From Eucommia ulmoides (Eukaryota; Streptophyta; Magnoliopsida; Garryales; Eucommiaceae), in NCBI GenBank assembly GCA_016647705.1, contig CM028333.1, positions 17,047,743 through 17,111,742 of the forward strand: 64,000 bases of DNA, given 5' to 3'. Numbering within the stretch: position 1 is the first letter of the stretch; each line of letters opens with the position of its first letter. Below are positions 22,732 to 33,171 of this stretch, in pieces. The notes under the pieces were generated by a model. The model did not search any database. It had not been told where the DNA came from and saw nothing but the letters and a program-made list of their open reading frames with translations. The position numbers were made by a program, and so were the translations under genes.

Positions 22732-24851
22732 TGTTGGCCCATAGAATACCCAAGAGGGGGGGTGAATTGGGTAATTAAAAAATATATCCGAATAAAACTT
22801 GATAAATCAAATAATTAATTTTAAGCCTAAATTAATTATTATCTTTATAACACAACGGAATTAAAATTAATCTAAGTGCACACCCAAATAACCAAAAATA
22901 AACAAATTAAGAAAGCAGCACACTAGAGAATTATACTGGTTCACCAAGTTACTCTTGGCTAATCCAATCCCCTGAGCTCCACGGAGGTCACACCCACTAA
23001 AACCAAGATTCCTTTAAAGGTAGGAACCAAACCCACACACCGATTCTTTTACAGGCTCAGAATCAACCTTTACAATTTTCTTTTCTCAAGCTAAGGAAGA
23101 ACTTCTACTTTTTATAGGCTAAAGAATAACCTAATTCTTTTTAAAACTTAGGCTCAAGAATCAAAACCTCACCAAAACATTCCAAATATCCCTTTATCAG
23201 GTAAGAATTGAACCGTTACAAAATCACGCAAAATAAAAACGCAATTCTTATCTAAGAAGAATCACTACCTTAATCTCTTTACAAGAAGAGACTAAAACCC
23301 TGCTACCCTTGATTAAATATCCCCAATGATATTTAATCCGTCAGAACTCACCAATACAAAAATTAATAAGTAAATCTCACTCGGAGCTTCTACCACCCTG
23401 GATAAATAAAAATTCAATCAATATTCCAACTAGTGATAGAAATATGTGAGATGCAGAAATCTGATTTTAACAAGATATGGGTAGCAAATTGGAGCACGTA
23501 ATCAGATTCAAGAAATTGTTTGAAAAAATATTTTCTTAAAAAATCAAAAACAATTTCTAAAATCAATTTCCAAATATAAAATAATAAACAAGCAATAATC
23601 AGTATGGAAATATCTCACCCGGAATGCATAGTATTAATGATTAGAACAATATAGTTTCAATTCCGGTATCAACAAAAATTGATCGCAGTTGATTATCAGA
23701 ATCACTCTTAGAATAGCTCACAATGACTTAGAATGATGATTCTTATAAAAACTCTCTCAAAATGATATAAAGTGATTATCTCTCTTAGAAAAATTAACTC
23801 TCCTAAGAAAATTTGCAGGTCTATATAAAGGCATATGTAATCAATCTCCTAACGACTAGTTTACAAGTGTCATGATAATAAAATACTCTTATAGATCCCT
23901 TATAACATAAGAACTTCATTTAGGTTCAATTTCACTTAATACCAACTTTTAAAACTCTCAATTAAATCCCAGAGTATTTCTTAATCAAAATAAATAAGTG
24001 TAGAATCCATTTTAATTACCAAATTGAGAAACATTAATATTTAATTAACCATATTGAAAAGATTTAATTAGTATATGAATCATATCTTAAATATAGAGAA
24101 TATCCCTTAAATCTCTCTCAAATCCTAACCAAAAACGGTTATTTTTGGATTTAAACTCGGATCAAACAATATCCTGAACCAGCACATTTAGTCGACTGCC
24201 CAACGCCGCGTCCAGCCAAACCATCGCCGCAGCAAGAATAGGTTAACTGCTCGGTCGACTCGCAGATTCAGAGAGTTTATCATGCCTCCACCGGTTGACC
24301 GCTCTATCGACTCGCAGATTCAGAGGGTTCAGATATTTTCACAGGTCGACAGGTCAGTCGACTCTTCAATTCAAGATATTTCATCTTCTTTCTCCGGTCG
24401 ACTTCTCAGTCGACTGTCTCCTTCTGAATCACTTCTCTGATATCATTTTTAACCTACTTTCTTTTACGATTTCGTCCATTTATCCATTTTTATATTTAAA
24501 TAAGCTCCACTAATATTCTTCTAATCCATTTTAGTCATTCAAAAATATTTCTTTTTAATTCACATAGAAGCAAATAAATATACTTAACAAAAAACACACA
24601 TCAAAGATAAGATTCATTTTGTGCCATGTGTGTGTTCCTAAATGAGATATTAAGAGTTAATCTTTACCTAGGTTGTTTTTCCTAATTTCTTCAAATTATT
24701 AATACTTCTTCATCATCTTGATATCTTCATTAAGCATCCATTCCATTTACATCTTCATTATTGAAACTTTAAATCACTAAAACACTTGATCAAACATTAG
24801 TTCCACCAAAACATCAATGCTTAATTGTTCATCAAAATCTTGGGATCAACA
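22732..24851 (-). mobile_element. Solo LTR, family C (TSD AGGGT)
   Basis: A 2120-bp solo LTR, plus-strand start TGTTGGCCCATAGAATACCC and end GATCAACA, inserted ten bases from the outer end of the family B 5' LTR with a perfect AGGGT duplication (22727-22731 and 24852-24856). The GTCGAC palindrome cluster is at 24190-24415. Confidence 0.9.
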
Positions 24852-24867
24852 AGGGTCTTACAATAAA

Positions 24868-24924
24868 ACTAATCTAAAACTAACAAAACTAATTTGGAAA
24901 TACGTAGGTAGATCGCACCTATTA
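24868..24924 (-). repeat. 5' LTR of family A element, outer 57 bp
   Basis: The distal end of the split 5' LTR (AACTAATCTAAAACT through CGCACCTATTA). It is followed by the GTCAC duplication at 24925-24929, which matches 7178-7182 and closes the family A element. Confidence 0.85.
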
Positions 24925-24929
24925 GTCAC

Positions 24930-25159
24930 CATTCTTCAAGTAATAATTGTCCAAGGTTGATTGTTCGTCATCCTCTGAAGTATACAATGGTAGAAGTGAT
25001 CAATTGTCATCCTTGTCAAATCCTCATGAATCAAGTATGTATCCATCCTATAGGATAGATTTAAATACATGTCTTTTACATTTCATGTCAGGCGAAACAA
25101 AATGTCAGTGTCTCCTTCTTTGTCATTACGAGTAAACTCGCATGACAAAGAGGAGCAGC
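24930..25159 (+). other. 3' non-coding end of Tat-like gypsy element with hairpin and polypurine tract
   Basis: This continues the sequence interrupted at 7182. No domain is recognised in the 62-codon open stretch at 24947-25135. At 25118-25150 a near-perfect hairpin is formed by CTTTGTCAT and ATGACAAAG with inner arms ACGAGT and ACTCG. It is followed by a purine-rich tract (ATGACAAAGAGGAGCAGC) immediately before TGTAGATACTG, a typical start of Tat/Ogre-type LTRs. The lineage assignment is inference. Confidence 0.5.
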
Positions 25160-26261
25160 TGTAGATACTGTATTTTGTCTCGCCCGGCCAGTGTTGAATT
25201 AAGTACAACTTCAGATAAATTTAAAGTTGGATTTAAAGGGAATGAATTTCTAACTAAGACCACATTATATATATAAAAAATAAATACCCAAAAACATGAG
25301 AAAACACAAAAACTGTTGAATTTGATAAAATACAGTTAAGTAAAAGTTTCGGGTCAACCTTGAAATTCTCATAATTTAAAGGGGTCTAAAATGAATTTAT
25401 TAAAGTTTGATTTTTATTAAATTATCTTTAGTATATATAAAAATTAGCCTCTACCCTTAAATTATAGGATATTTCAAACAAATTACTCTAGTTACCTACC
25501 CTGACCATGAAACATTTACTTTCACTAAATCTTGTCGGTTGAACACCAAAAACATTTATTTTATGTATGCATATTACATCAAACACCACTAAGAAACAAT
25601 ACAAGAGACCTTAATCAAGGCTTGGAAAGGTCATCGCAAGCCATAAATCACAAGGATGATTAAGAAGTTGGGCTTGATTTGGAATTACACCAAATTCAAG
25701 TTGTCTTGACAAACCAACCAAGGCCCAATGAATTAAGGACCTATCCATAATTAAAGGCCTACAAAAGAGGCCTTTAAATACCTAGGAACCTTGCTATAAG
25801 TTACCGATAAAATATCTAGGAAGGAAACCAAGACACTTAGGATGTGACAAACCATTATCGAAACAAAACCAATTGGGTTCGCCACCTAAGTTAGGCATTT
25901 AATGAGAATTGAATGTCCATCCCATAAAGAATTAAATTCTTTGGATGACATAGATAGCCCACATTCAAGGTATCAGTATATTTTGATCAAAATATCTTAG
26001 AGTTAACTGAAAACCATAAATCGGGACTACCTGTTACCAAAACACCTAGCCAATGCATTAAATGCACATACCATCAAGCAATAAATTCATGGGATGACAT
26101 GGAATGGCTAGGTTCAAAGAATCTAGATATTTTCACCCAAATATCTTTGGGTTAACTAAAACCTTGAAATCCAATCGTCGGTTACACAACAAACTAATCT
26201 GATTCAATCCAAAACCAACTAAATGTGTGCTCACCAAGTAATGACTCATCATAGAGCATTA

Positions 26262-28311
26262 TGTTGATCCAGTGGAATACCCAAGAGGGGGGTGAATTGG
26301 GTAATTAAAAATTATCTAAATAAAATACTTAATAAATCAAATAATTAATTTTAATCCTAAATTAATTATTATCTTTATATCACAGCGGAATTATATAATC
26401 AATTAGGTTCACCAAGCTACTCTTTGCTAATCCAGTCCCCCAAACTCCATGGAGAGTCGTACCCACTAATAATAAATATCCCTTTAAAGGTAGGAATCAA
26501 ACCCTCATAACGATTCTTTTACAGGCTCAGAATCAACCTTTACAAAATCTTTTTCACAGGTTAAGGAAGAACTTCTACTTTTTATAGGCTAAAGAATAAC
26601 CTAATTCTTTTTAACACAAACGTAAAAGAATGAAAACCTCACAAACACTACAAATATCCTTTTACTCAGTAAAGATTAAACCGTTACAAAATTCACTCAA
26701 ACTCAATTCTATCCTAGAAGAATTACTACCTCAATCTCTTTACAGTAAGAGATTGAAAACTGGCTACCCTTTGATTAAATACCCCCAACAGTATTTAATC
26801 CATCACACTACTCACCAATACAAATTGATAAGCAAATAATCTCACTCGGAGCTTCTACCACCCCAGATAAATTAAAACTCGATTAATATCCTAAATCTAG
26901 TGATAGAAAAATGTGAGATTGAAAATCTTATTTTCAACAAAAGATGGGTAACAAATAATTTAGCACGTAATCAGATTTAATAAATTGTTTATAAAATATT
27001 TTCTTCAATAAAGAATAAAAAATAATTTCTAAAGATCAATTTCCAAAAATTAAACAAGCAATGCACAATAGAAAATAATTGGAAAGATTTCACCCGGAAT
27101 CCACCAAAAAAATAAATAGAACGTAGTTACTTCAGATCCGGTAGCAACAGTGATTAATAGCAAATGCTTCTCAAGATCGTCTCTTAGAATAGCTCTCACA
27201 AAATCTCATAATGATATCTTTTAGAATAGCTCAATATGATCTCTTAATCACTCTCACTTCTTAATCATATATGAAAAACGCAGGTCTATATATATTAAAT
27301 ATAAATCACCTCTCTAACGGCTTGTTCTCGTGTCATGACACTTAAATGCTCTCTTAGACCCCTTATATCATTATGACTTCATTTTGGTTCAATTCACTTA
27401 ATTATTGCTTTTAAATCTCTCAATTAAGTCCCCCAAATATTTCTCAATCTCAATTAAATAAAATAGAAACAATTTTATGTAACAAATTGAGAAACAATCA
27501 AACTTAATGAACCAAATCAATAGGAATTAAATAATAGATGAAGCATATCTTAAATATCATAAAATCCCTAAAATCTCTCATAAATCCCAACAAAAAATGG
27601 CTACTTTTAGATATGAAATCGGAATCCACAATATCCTGAAACTGCGCCCTCAGTCGACCGACCAGTCGACCGCTCGACTCAGGATGTAACCAAGCCAAAC
27701 CTGCTACGTTCATCGGTCGACCTATCTGTCGACTTGGAGATTCAGAGAGTTCTATTTCTCTTCACCGGTCGACCTACCTGTCGACTTAGAGATACAGAGA
27801 GTTTTATTTCTCTTAACCGGTCGACTTACCTATCGACTTACAAATACAGAGAGTTTCACTTGTTTTGTCCGGTCAACCTACCAGTCGACTTATGCATACT
27901 GGATCTCTTTTCTAAACTCGTTTTGAACTCATTCTTATTTATATTTTCACCGCTTTAACCATTTTCTTTTCTAAATAAGCTCCACTAGCTTCTTCAATTC
28001 CATTTAAGTCAATTATAAATATTTCTTTTCAAATACACATAGGAGCAAATAATTTTATCTTGTCAAAACACATATAAAAATTAAAACCTTGTGTGCCATG
28101 TGTGTTCCTAATTGGGATATTAAGAGTTGAAATTCACCTGAGTTGTTTTCTCTAATTTCTTCATCATCTTTGTCATCATCATTTAGCATCCATTCATAAT
28201 TTGTCATCGCATCTTCATCACTGGAACTAATAAAATGAAACACTTGAACAAACCATTAGTCCCACCAAAAACATCAACATTTAATTATACATCAAAATCT
28301 TAGGACCAACA
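26262..28311 (-). mobile_element. Solo LTR, family C (TSD CATTA)
   Basis: A 2050-bp solo LTR, plus-strand start TGTTGATCCAGTGGAATACC and end GGACCAACA, with a perfect CATTA duplication (26257-26261 and 28312-28316). At 27655-27895 the GTCGAC cluster has expanded into about 63-bp tandem units (CCGGTCGACCTACCTGTCGA plus a spacer with CAGAGAGTT). Confidence 0.9.
27700..27900. repeat. ~63-bp tandem units with paired GTCGAC motifs
   Basis: Three to four head-to-tail units inside the family C LTR. Each has CCGGTCGACYTACCTGTCGAC then TTAGAGATACAGAGAGTTTT-like spacer. This is an expansion of the motif cluster found unexpanded in the family C copy at 1420-1645. Confidence 0.85.
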
Positions 28312-28459
28312 CATTAAAATCAAGAGGACACACTAAGACTATATATATTACACCTTAAAAGCATTGATGGCAACTAAACTAAAATAGTGAAACTAATCGA
28401 TACTTAGCCTCTAAATCTCTCAAAAAACACATTGTTATTCTACTGGAATCTAATCTCCA

Positions 28460-28705
28460 AGGTTGATCTTGAGGTTCTTGGTGCAAGAACTCAAGAGATC
28501 AACGATCACCTATCAACACCAAGCTAAGGAAATCAAGGAGGAAAGGGGATAGCTACTTAGGGAAGACCACATCCCCTAAGTAGGGTGTTCTTGAGGTTCT
28601 TGGAGCAAGAACTCAAGAAATAGACAGTGATTGATAAACTTCCAACCAAGAAGATCAAGGCGAAAATGAGGTAATCACTTAAGGAAGATCACATCCCCTA
28701 AGAAG
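28460..28705. repeat. ~118-bp direct duplication with long hairpins
   Basis: Two copies, at about 28460-28580 and 28585-28705. Each opens with an inverted repeat: TCTTGAGGTTCTTG, a 3-base loop (GTG or GAG), CAAGAACTCAAGA, which is a 13-bp stem with a single bulged G (28467-28496 and 28588-28618). Both end with ACCACATCCCCTAAG or ATCACATCCCCTAAG. It lies in the Tat-like LTR and no coding sequence is evident. Confidence 0.82.
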
Positions 28706-29389
28706 GTATGTTTCTTCAAAAAAAAACTTTTGATCTTGGTTTAAACTTGTGTATGTTGCTTGTACATAGCATAATCATGTAGTTCATCACTTTATTTTCA
28801 TGTATATAATACATAAAACTTGTAAACAACCAAACAAACACTTAATTTTTATTTTAACAACCAAACTATGTTCAAATCATAGAAAATCGTTCCAAGCATC
28901 TCAAGAATGTCCGAGACCGTGTTAAGAACATGTGAGGACCCAAATCATCTAAGAACATGTTAAGAACATGTGAGGATTCAAACAAAACTACAATCACACC
29001 ATGAGTTGCGCATACTCTCTACGATTATCTCAAGAACATTAAACCAACTCTTTACTAACTATATAACTATTAATAAATTGATTTACTTTCTATTAAATGT
29101 TAAGGTCAAAGTTAGGTTGACTTGTGGACTGGCACCTATATATATATACTACACCGACAGACCCTTGTGGCTAAGAACTCGGGATAAAGGAAGGGCCACT
29201 ACTCCTTTGGGGATATGTGTGATTCTCCTTCAGAAACCTTTCCGTTTTCCTTAGTTACAAGTAGAACTGACATAAACATATGGTAGTTCTTTTCATTTTT
29301 AACTAACAACTTACACACTAACACTAACTAACCAAAACAGAAAAGTTCGGTCAAGGTGTTTTTGACAAAATCAAAGAGATTATATACAT

Positions 29390-29548
29390 GTTATGTTGTG
29401 ATTCAGGTTGTTCACAATTTAAATAATGATTAATAATGAACATAATTAAGGTTGTGATTTAGGTTGTTCACAACTTTAAAAATAATTAATAATAACTAGC
29501 TAAGGTTGTGATTCAGGTTGTTCACAACTAAAAATAATTAATAACCAA
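29390..29548. repeat. ~60-bp tandem triplet with stem-loops
   Basis: Three units each with GTTGTGATTCAGGTTGTTCA then CAA, followed by an A/T-rich spacer (AATAATTAATAATAA). GTTGTGA and TCACAAC in each unit can pair. It is part of the Tat-like LTR. Confidence 0.8.
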
Positions 29549-29831
29549 CTAAAACCAAACCAGCTTTCAACTTAAACCAGAATAAACTACATTTGACTTG
29601 ATCTTTGGTAACCACCCAAAGTACATAGGCAGCCCATGATATGGGTTCAGTTACCTTAAAAAATCAAAAAATAGTTTTACGTTTGACCTGATCTTTGGTA
29701 ACCACCCAAAGTACTTAGGCAACACATAAGAGTTCGGTCACATCTTTAATAATATAAACCCTATCCTTTAACCTAACATAAATGAACTACATAAAGACCT
29801 GATTCTCATTAATCTAAGATATGTAGGTAAT

Positions 29832-30687
29832 TGTTAGCCCCTAACAATGCTGAGGACCAAACAGCACCAACTTGGTGCACTTTTCTATCGAACATGGTGC
29901 ATGTGGCATGGATGGGGTCGTTGGCAAGAACGACACCAACTTGGTGCACATCGGTGGGCTGAGGTATTGTGACACAACACCGGTGGGCTGAGGCATTGGT
30001 GCGGAAAATGTATACGGCATTGAGACGTTGTTAGGCGCAACGACGTAATAAGACAGAACGTGAGTGCAACGACACGTTGTTGCTATGCAAGTAGTGTGGT
30101 AAGACGTTGGAGAACGTCAGCTGATTATGGGAAGAGATGGAAATGAGGCAGACTATTAGGACGACACAAAAACGTTGGAAGAAAGCTGAGCTCGTGGTGA
30201 GCTGATCGACTGGTGGTTACCAGGTAGTTTTGGTCAGTTTCTGGGCGGTTTTGGTTGGTTTTTAGACAGAAAACCTAACTCATGTGGTGCTGACATGTGT
30301 CGAGACAAATGTCGTCTATCTGCCTATGCAGTTGGGGCTGTCAACTGCTATTTTCTCCTATAAATAGTCATTTTTTTGTCTTTTTTTGGTTAGTAAATGT
30401 ATAATGGCGGAAATCAGACCAAGTGTTGTAAATTGGTTCTTTGTAACCCGAGTTAATTAATACAAGGTTGCATTTTCCTGTAAACGTTACTGTGACATTG
30501 CATAGGTGCGTTTATGGTATTGTTTCAGTGTATACTCATTGTATTACGTTGTAGGAATGTGTGCGTGTTTACATACAGTTGGTGTATTTTCGTTGCGTGA
30601 CAGTACATTCACGGGGTTGCTAGTTGTTGGTGCAATTAGGCCATTACAAGGTCATGATTTTTTAGGTAAAAATTTAACCCTGTGACA
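29832..30687 (+). repeat. 5' LTR of gag-only element
   Basis: 856 bp, TGTTAGCCCC to CCCTGTGACA. A likely TATA motif (CCTATAAATAG) is at about 30357-30367. The partner LTR at 32226-33166 has the same TATAAATAG context. Confidence 0.85.
30357..30367 (+). promoter_or_regulatory. Putative TATA box in LTR of gag-only element
   Basis: CTCCTATAAATAGTCATTTT is conserved in both LTRs (here and near 32836-32846), about 320 bp upstream of the LTR end. Position and conservation suggest the U3/R core promoter; no transcription data are available. Confidence 0.5.
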
Positions 30688-30704
30688 GTAGGTATTAGAG
30701 CAAG

Positions 30705-31732
30705 ATGGCTCCTACATCGAGTGTGAGTCGTCGACTGGAAGTGTTAGAAGACTACGCCAGTGCACCACCGATGGGAGGTGACGTGAACCTGTTTGTGCAA
30801 AACACTGAACTACGGGTCGACGTTGAGAATCTGTGAATTTTCTTTGAGGAATTTTGTACTGATAAATCAGCCAGAATCACGTCAATGGAGGAGGACATGA
30901 TTGCGCTTGCTGATGTTTTGAGAAACAACCTCAAAAGCGTTGAGGATGAAGTTGTTATTCTAAAAAAGGCTATTGTTGGGCAACGCACATTACGAGATGG
31001 ACCAGAATGGATGAAGATGCCGGAGCCAAAGACATTTTTGGGTACTCGGAGTGCCAATGAGTTAGAGAACTTCATTTGGACATGGAGCAATATTTCCAGA
31101 TTGCTCATGTTCCTGACGATGATCAAGTATCCATGTCAAATATGTACATGGTTGGAGACGCGAAACTGTGGTGGCGAACGCATGTGGCAGACAGTATACG
31201 TCCAACGTTAACGACGTGGGCTGATTTGAAGAAGAAACTCAGGGAGAAGTTCCTACAAATAAACTCGAGTTGGGTAGCTCGAAATCAATTGCGGTGACTC
31301 AAGCACACGGGATCGGTGCGTAAGTATGTGAAAGAATTCACATCCTTGCTGTTGGATGTAAAAAATATGTCGGAAGAGGACAAGCTCTTAAATTTTACCT
31401 TTGGCTTGCAACCGTGGGCACAAGAAAAAGTGATACGGCAAGGCGTGCGGGACCTGTCGACTGCCGTGGCGGTGGCAGACAGCCTAATTGACTACAACCT
31501 GACGCGAGACAGTAGCGGTTCTAACCTAAAGTTAGGTCAAAAAGGCAAAGAGAAATTGAAAGAGGGCACGAAGGATTGGAAGAACAAAGGCGTAGAGGCC
31601 AATGTTTCTGAGGGTCCCTGTTCAAAATCACAACCGACGATGGCTGCGGGTAAGAGCCATGGTTATTTTATTTGTGACGATTCATACTAGGCGAGGGACT
31701 ATCCAAAGAAAGAGAAGTTGATGGCGCTTATT
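30705..31732 (+). pseudogene. Broken Ty3/gypsy-type gag
   Basis: A gag (capsid-nucleocapsid) reading frame begins at ATG 30705, fifteen bases after the primer-binding site. It is broken by an in-frame TGA near 30834, a frameshift near 31080, a TGA near 31297 and a TAG near 31688. Recognisable retrotransposon gag stretches are MPEPKTFLGTRSANELENF, NMYMVGDAKLWWRTHV, KYVKEFTSLLLDVKNMSEED and FGLQPWAQEKVIRQGV. At the C-terminus a CCHC zinc knuckle is reduced to YFICDDSY followed by ARDYPKKEKL after the stop, having lost Cys residues. A short ARVSMMLLVDNN stretch follows and then nothing of pol. The product would package element RNA; this copy cannot make a full protein. Confidence 0.85.
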
Positions 31733-32225
31733 TGAGAGGAATCAAACGATAAAGGCTCTGGACGTGAGATGGCACGCGTCAGTATGATGTTGTTGGTGGA
31801 CAACAATGAGCAGACCAGGGCGATCTAAAAACAGGTAAGTGAAGAACCTAATTTGGGACGTAGGATGCTGGAAACTATCCTATGTCCCGTGCTGAAAAAT
31901 AACTGGAGGTGGTTGGTTATTGTGGGTTTCCAAACAAGGTTGTCGCGATAGCAACATGGCTAGTGGTCAGTCCGATCACGAAAGGTGTTTTGTGGAAAAT
32001 ACATTACAGAGAGTTGCAACGGACCGGTGGAAGTCTGCGGACAGATTGATGAGACTATGGCAAACAAAAATTGACAAACATCTTGCAAATAGTTGCAACG
32101 AATCGAGATGGCTGCTGATATATTGAGAAGACTGTGGCAGAACGGTTGGCATCAAGACATACCAAAACCAGTAGATCGTGTTGGGATCGATCCGACGAGG
32201 ACGTTGGATTCTTTTGGGGGTGGTT
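31733..32225 (+). other. Non-coding tail of gag-only element
   Basis: About 490 bp between the end of gag and the 3' LTR. No protease or polymerase motif is readable. It ends with the purine-rich stretch preceding the LTR. Confidence 0.6.
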
Positions 32226-33166
32226 TGTTAGACTCTAACAACGCTGGAGGACCGAACAACACCGACTTGGTGCACTTTTCTACCGAACACGGTGCATGTG
32301 GCATAGACAGGATAGTTGGCAAGGACGGTACAACCATGGTGCACATCAGTAGGCTAAGGCATTGTGGCACAACATCAACAAGTGTTGGACAATGAGGAAG
32401 ACCTCGGTGTTGTACCGAGGCAAGACAGCACAACGTAGACACAACGCTACATTGTGGGCAGAGTCATGCACGGTGCATGGCGGACGATTAAGAACGGTGG
32501 TACATTTTGGTGCAAAAAATACATATGGTGTTGGGACATCGTTAGGCGCAATAACACAACGAGATAGAACGTGGGCGCAACGATAAGTTCTGGTCATGCA
32601 GGCGGCGTGGCAAGACGTTGGAGAATCTTAGCTAACTATGGGATGAGATGACAACGAGACAGACTATTAGGATGGTGCAAAAACACTGGAAGAAAGTTGA
32701 ACTTGTGGTGAGCTGATGAACTCGTGGTTACCAGGGAGTTTTGGTCAGGAAAACCAACTCATGTGGTGCTGACATGTGTTGGGACAAATGTCGGTTGTCT
32801 GCCTATGCAATTGGGGCTATCAACTGCCATTTTCTCCTATAAATAGTCATTTTCTAATCTATTTTTTGTTAGTGAATGTATAGTGGCAAAAATCAGACCA
32901 AATGTTGTAAATTGGTTCCTTGTAACCCGAGTTAATTAATACAAGGTTGGGTTTCCCCGTAAATGTTAGTGTGTCGTTGCGTAGGTGCGTTTATGGTACT
33001 GTTTCGGTGTATATTCGTTGTATTACGTTGCAGGAACGTGTGCGTGTTTATAGACAATCGGTGTATTTCCAATGCGTAGCAGTACATTTACGGGGCTGCT
33101 AGTTGTCGATACAACTAGGCCATCACAAGATTAAGATATTTGCAGTAAAAATTTAACCCTGTGACA
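32226..33166 (+). repeat. 3' LTR of gag-only element
   Basis: 941 bp, TGTTAGACTC to CCCTGTGACA, about 85 bp longer than the 5' LTR because of extra sequence around 32395-32510. It is clearly diverged from the 5' LTR by substitutions and indels, indicating an old insertion. Confidence 0.85.
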
Positions 33167-33171
33167 GTAAT

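Larger units (their letters stand above)
12094..24862 (-). mobile_element. Family B non-autonomous LTR retrotransposon (TSD ATAAA)
   Basis: A complete LTR element on the minus strand, inserted into the 5' LTR of the family A element; the perfect duplication ATAAA is at 12089-12093 and 24863-24867. It has a 3' LTR (12094-15925), an interior of 2956 bp (15926-18881) and a 5' LTR (18882-24862). On the minus strand the LTR starts TGTAAGACCC and ends GGGTCATTACA. The primer-binding site is TGGTATCAAAGCG (18867-18879, minus), close to the initiator-methionine type. The polypurine tract is a 17-base C run on the plus strand (15931-15947). No coding domain is found in the interior. Over the first 300 bp at 12094 and 18882 I count about 17 substitutions by hand, so it is younger than its host. 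Confidence 0.88.
18882..24862 (-). repeat. 5' LTR of family B element with two nested LTRs
   Basis: LTR sequence survives at 18882-20594, 22229-22731 and 24852-24862. It is split by a family A LTR (20595-22228) and a solo family C LTR (22732-24851). Relative to the 3' LTR, the stretch corresponding to about 15285-15508 is missing around the family A insertion, so that insertion was accompanied or followed by a deletion. Confidence 0.83.
7183..24924 (-). mobile_element. Family A non-autonomous LTR retrotransposon (TSD GTCAC), heavily nested
   Basis: A complete but coding-free LTR element on the minus strand. The perfect 5-bp duplication GTCAC occurs at 7178-7182 and 24925-24929. It comprises a 3' LTR (7183-8865), an interior (8866-10755) and a 5' LTR split by a family B element (10756-12093 plus 24868-24924). 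The primer-binding site reads TTTTTGGCGCCGTTGC on the minus strand (10739-10753) directly beside the 5' LTR, and a G-rich polypurine tract (AAGTTTGGGGGTAAT) abuts the 3' LTR. With only about 1.9 kb of interior and no gag or pol, it fits the LARD class of large retrotransposon derivatives. The primer type is common in gypsy elements; the autonomous partner is not visible here. By eye the LTRs are clearly more diverged from each other than those of the nested family B element, as nesting order requires. Confidence 0.87.
29832..33166 (+). mobile_element. Gag-only LTR retrotransposon (TR-GAG-like, TSD GTAAT)
   Basis: A 3335-bp complete element with LTRs at 29832-30687 and 32226-33166, a primer-binding site reading TAGGTATTAGAGC (30688-30700), and a polypurine stretch TTTTGGGGGTGGTT just before the 3' LTR. 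Flanks are the perfect duplication GTAAT (29827-29831 and 33167-33171). The interior holds a decayed gag and ends shortly after it; no protease, RT or integrase motif follows. It is therefore a non-autonomous gag-carrying derivative of a Ty3/gypsy element. Both LTRs contain the phrases CGGTGTATWTTCG and CCCTGTGACA at their ends. Confidence 0.87.

Noticed and set aside
30752-31126. 124-codon minus-strand frame
   Set aside because: Antisense shadow of the gag in the gag-only element.
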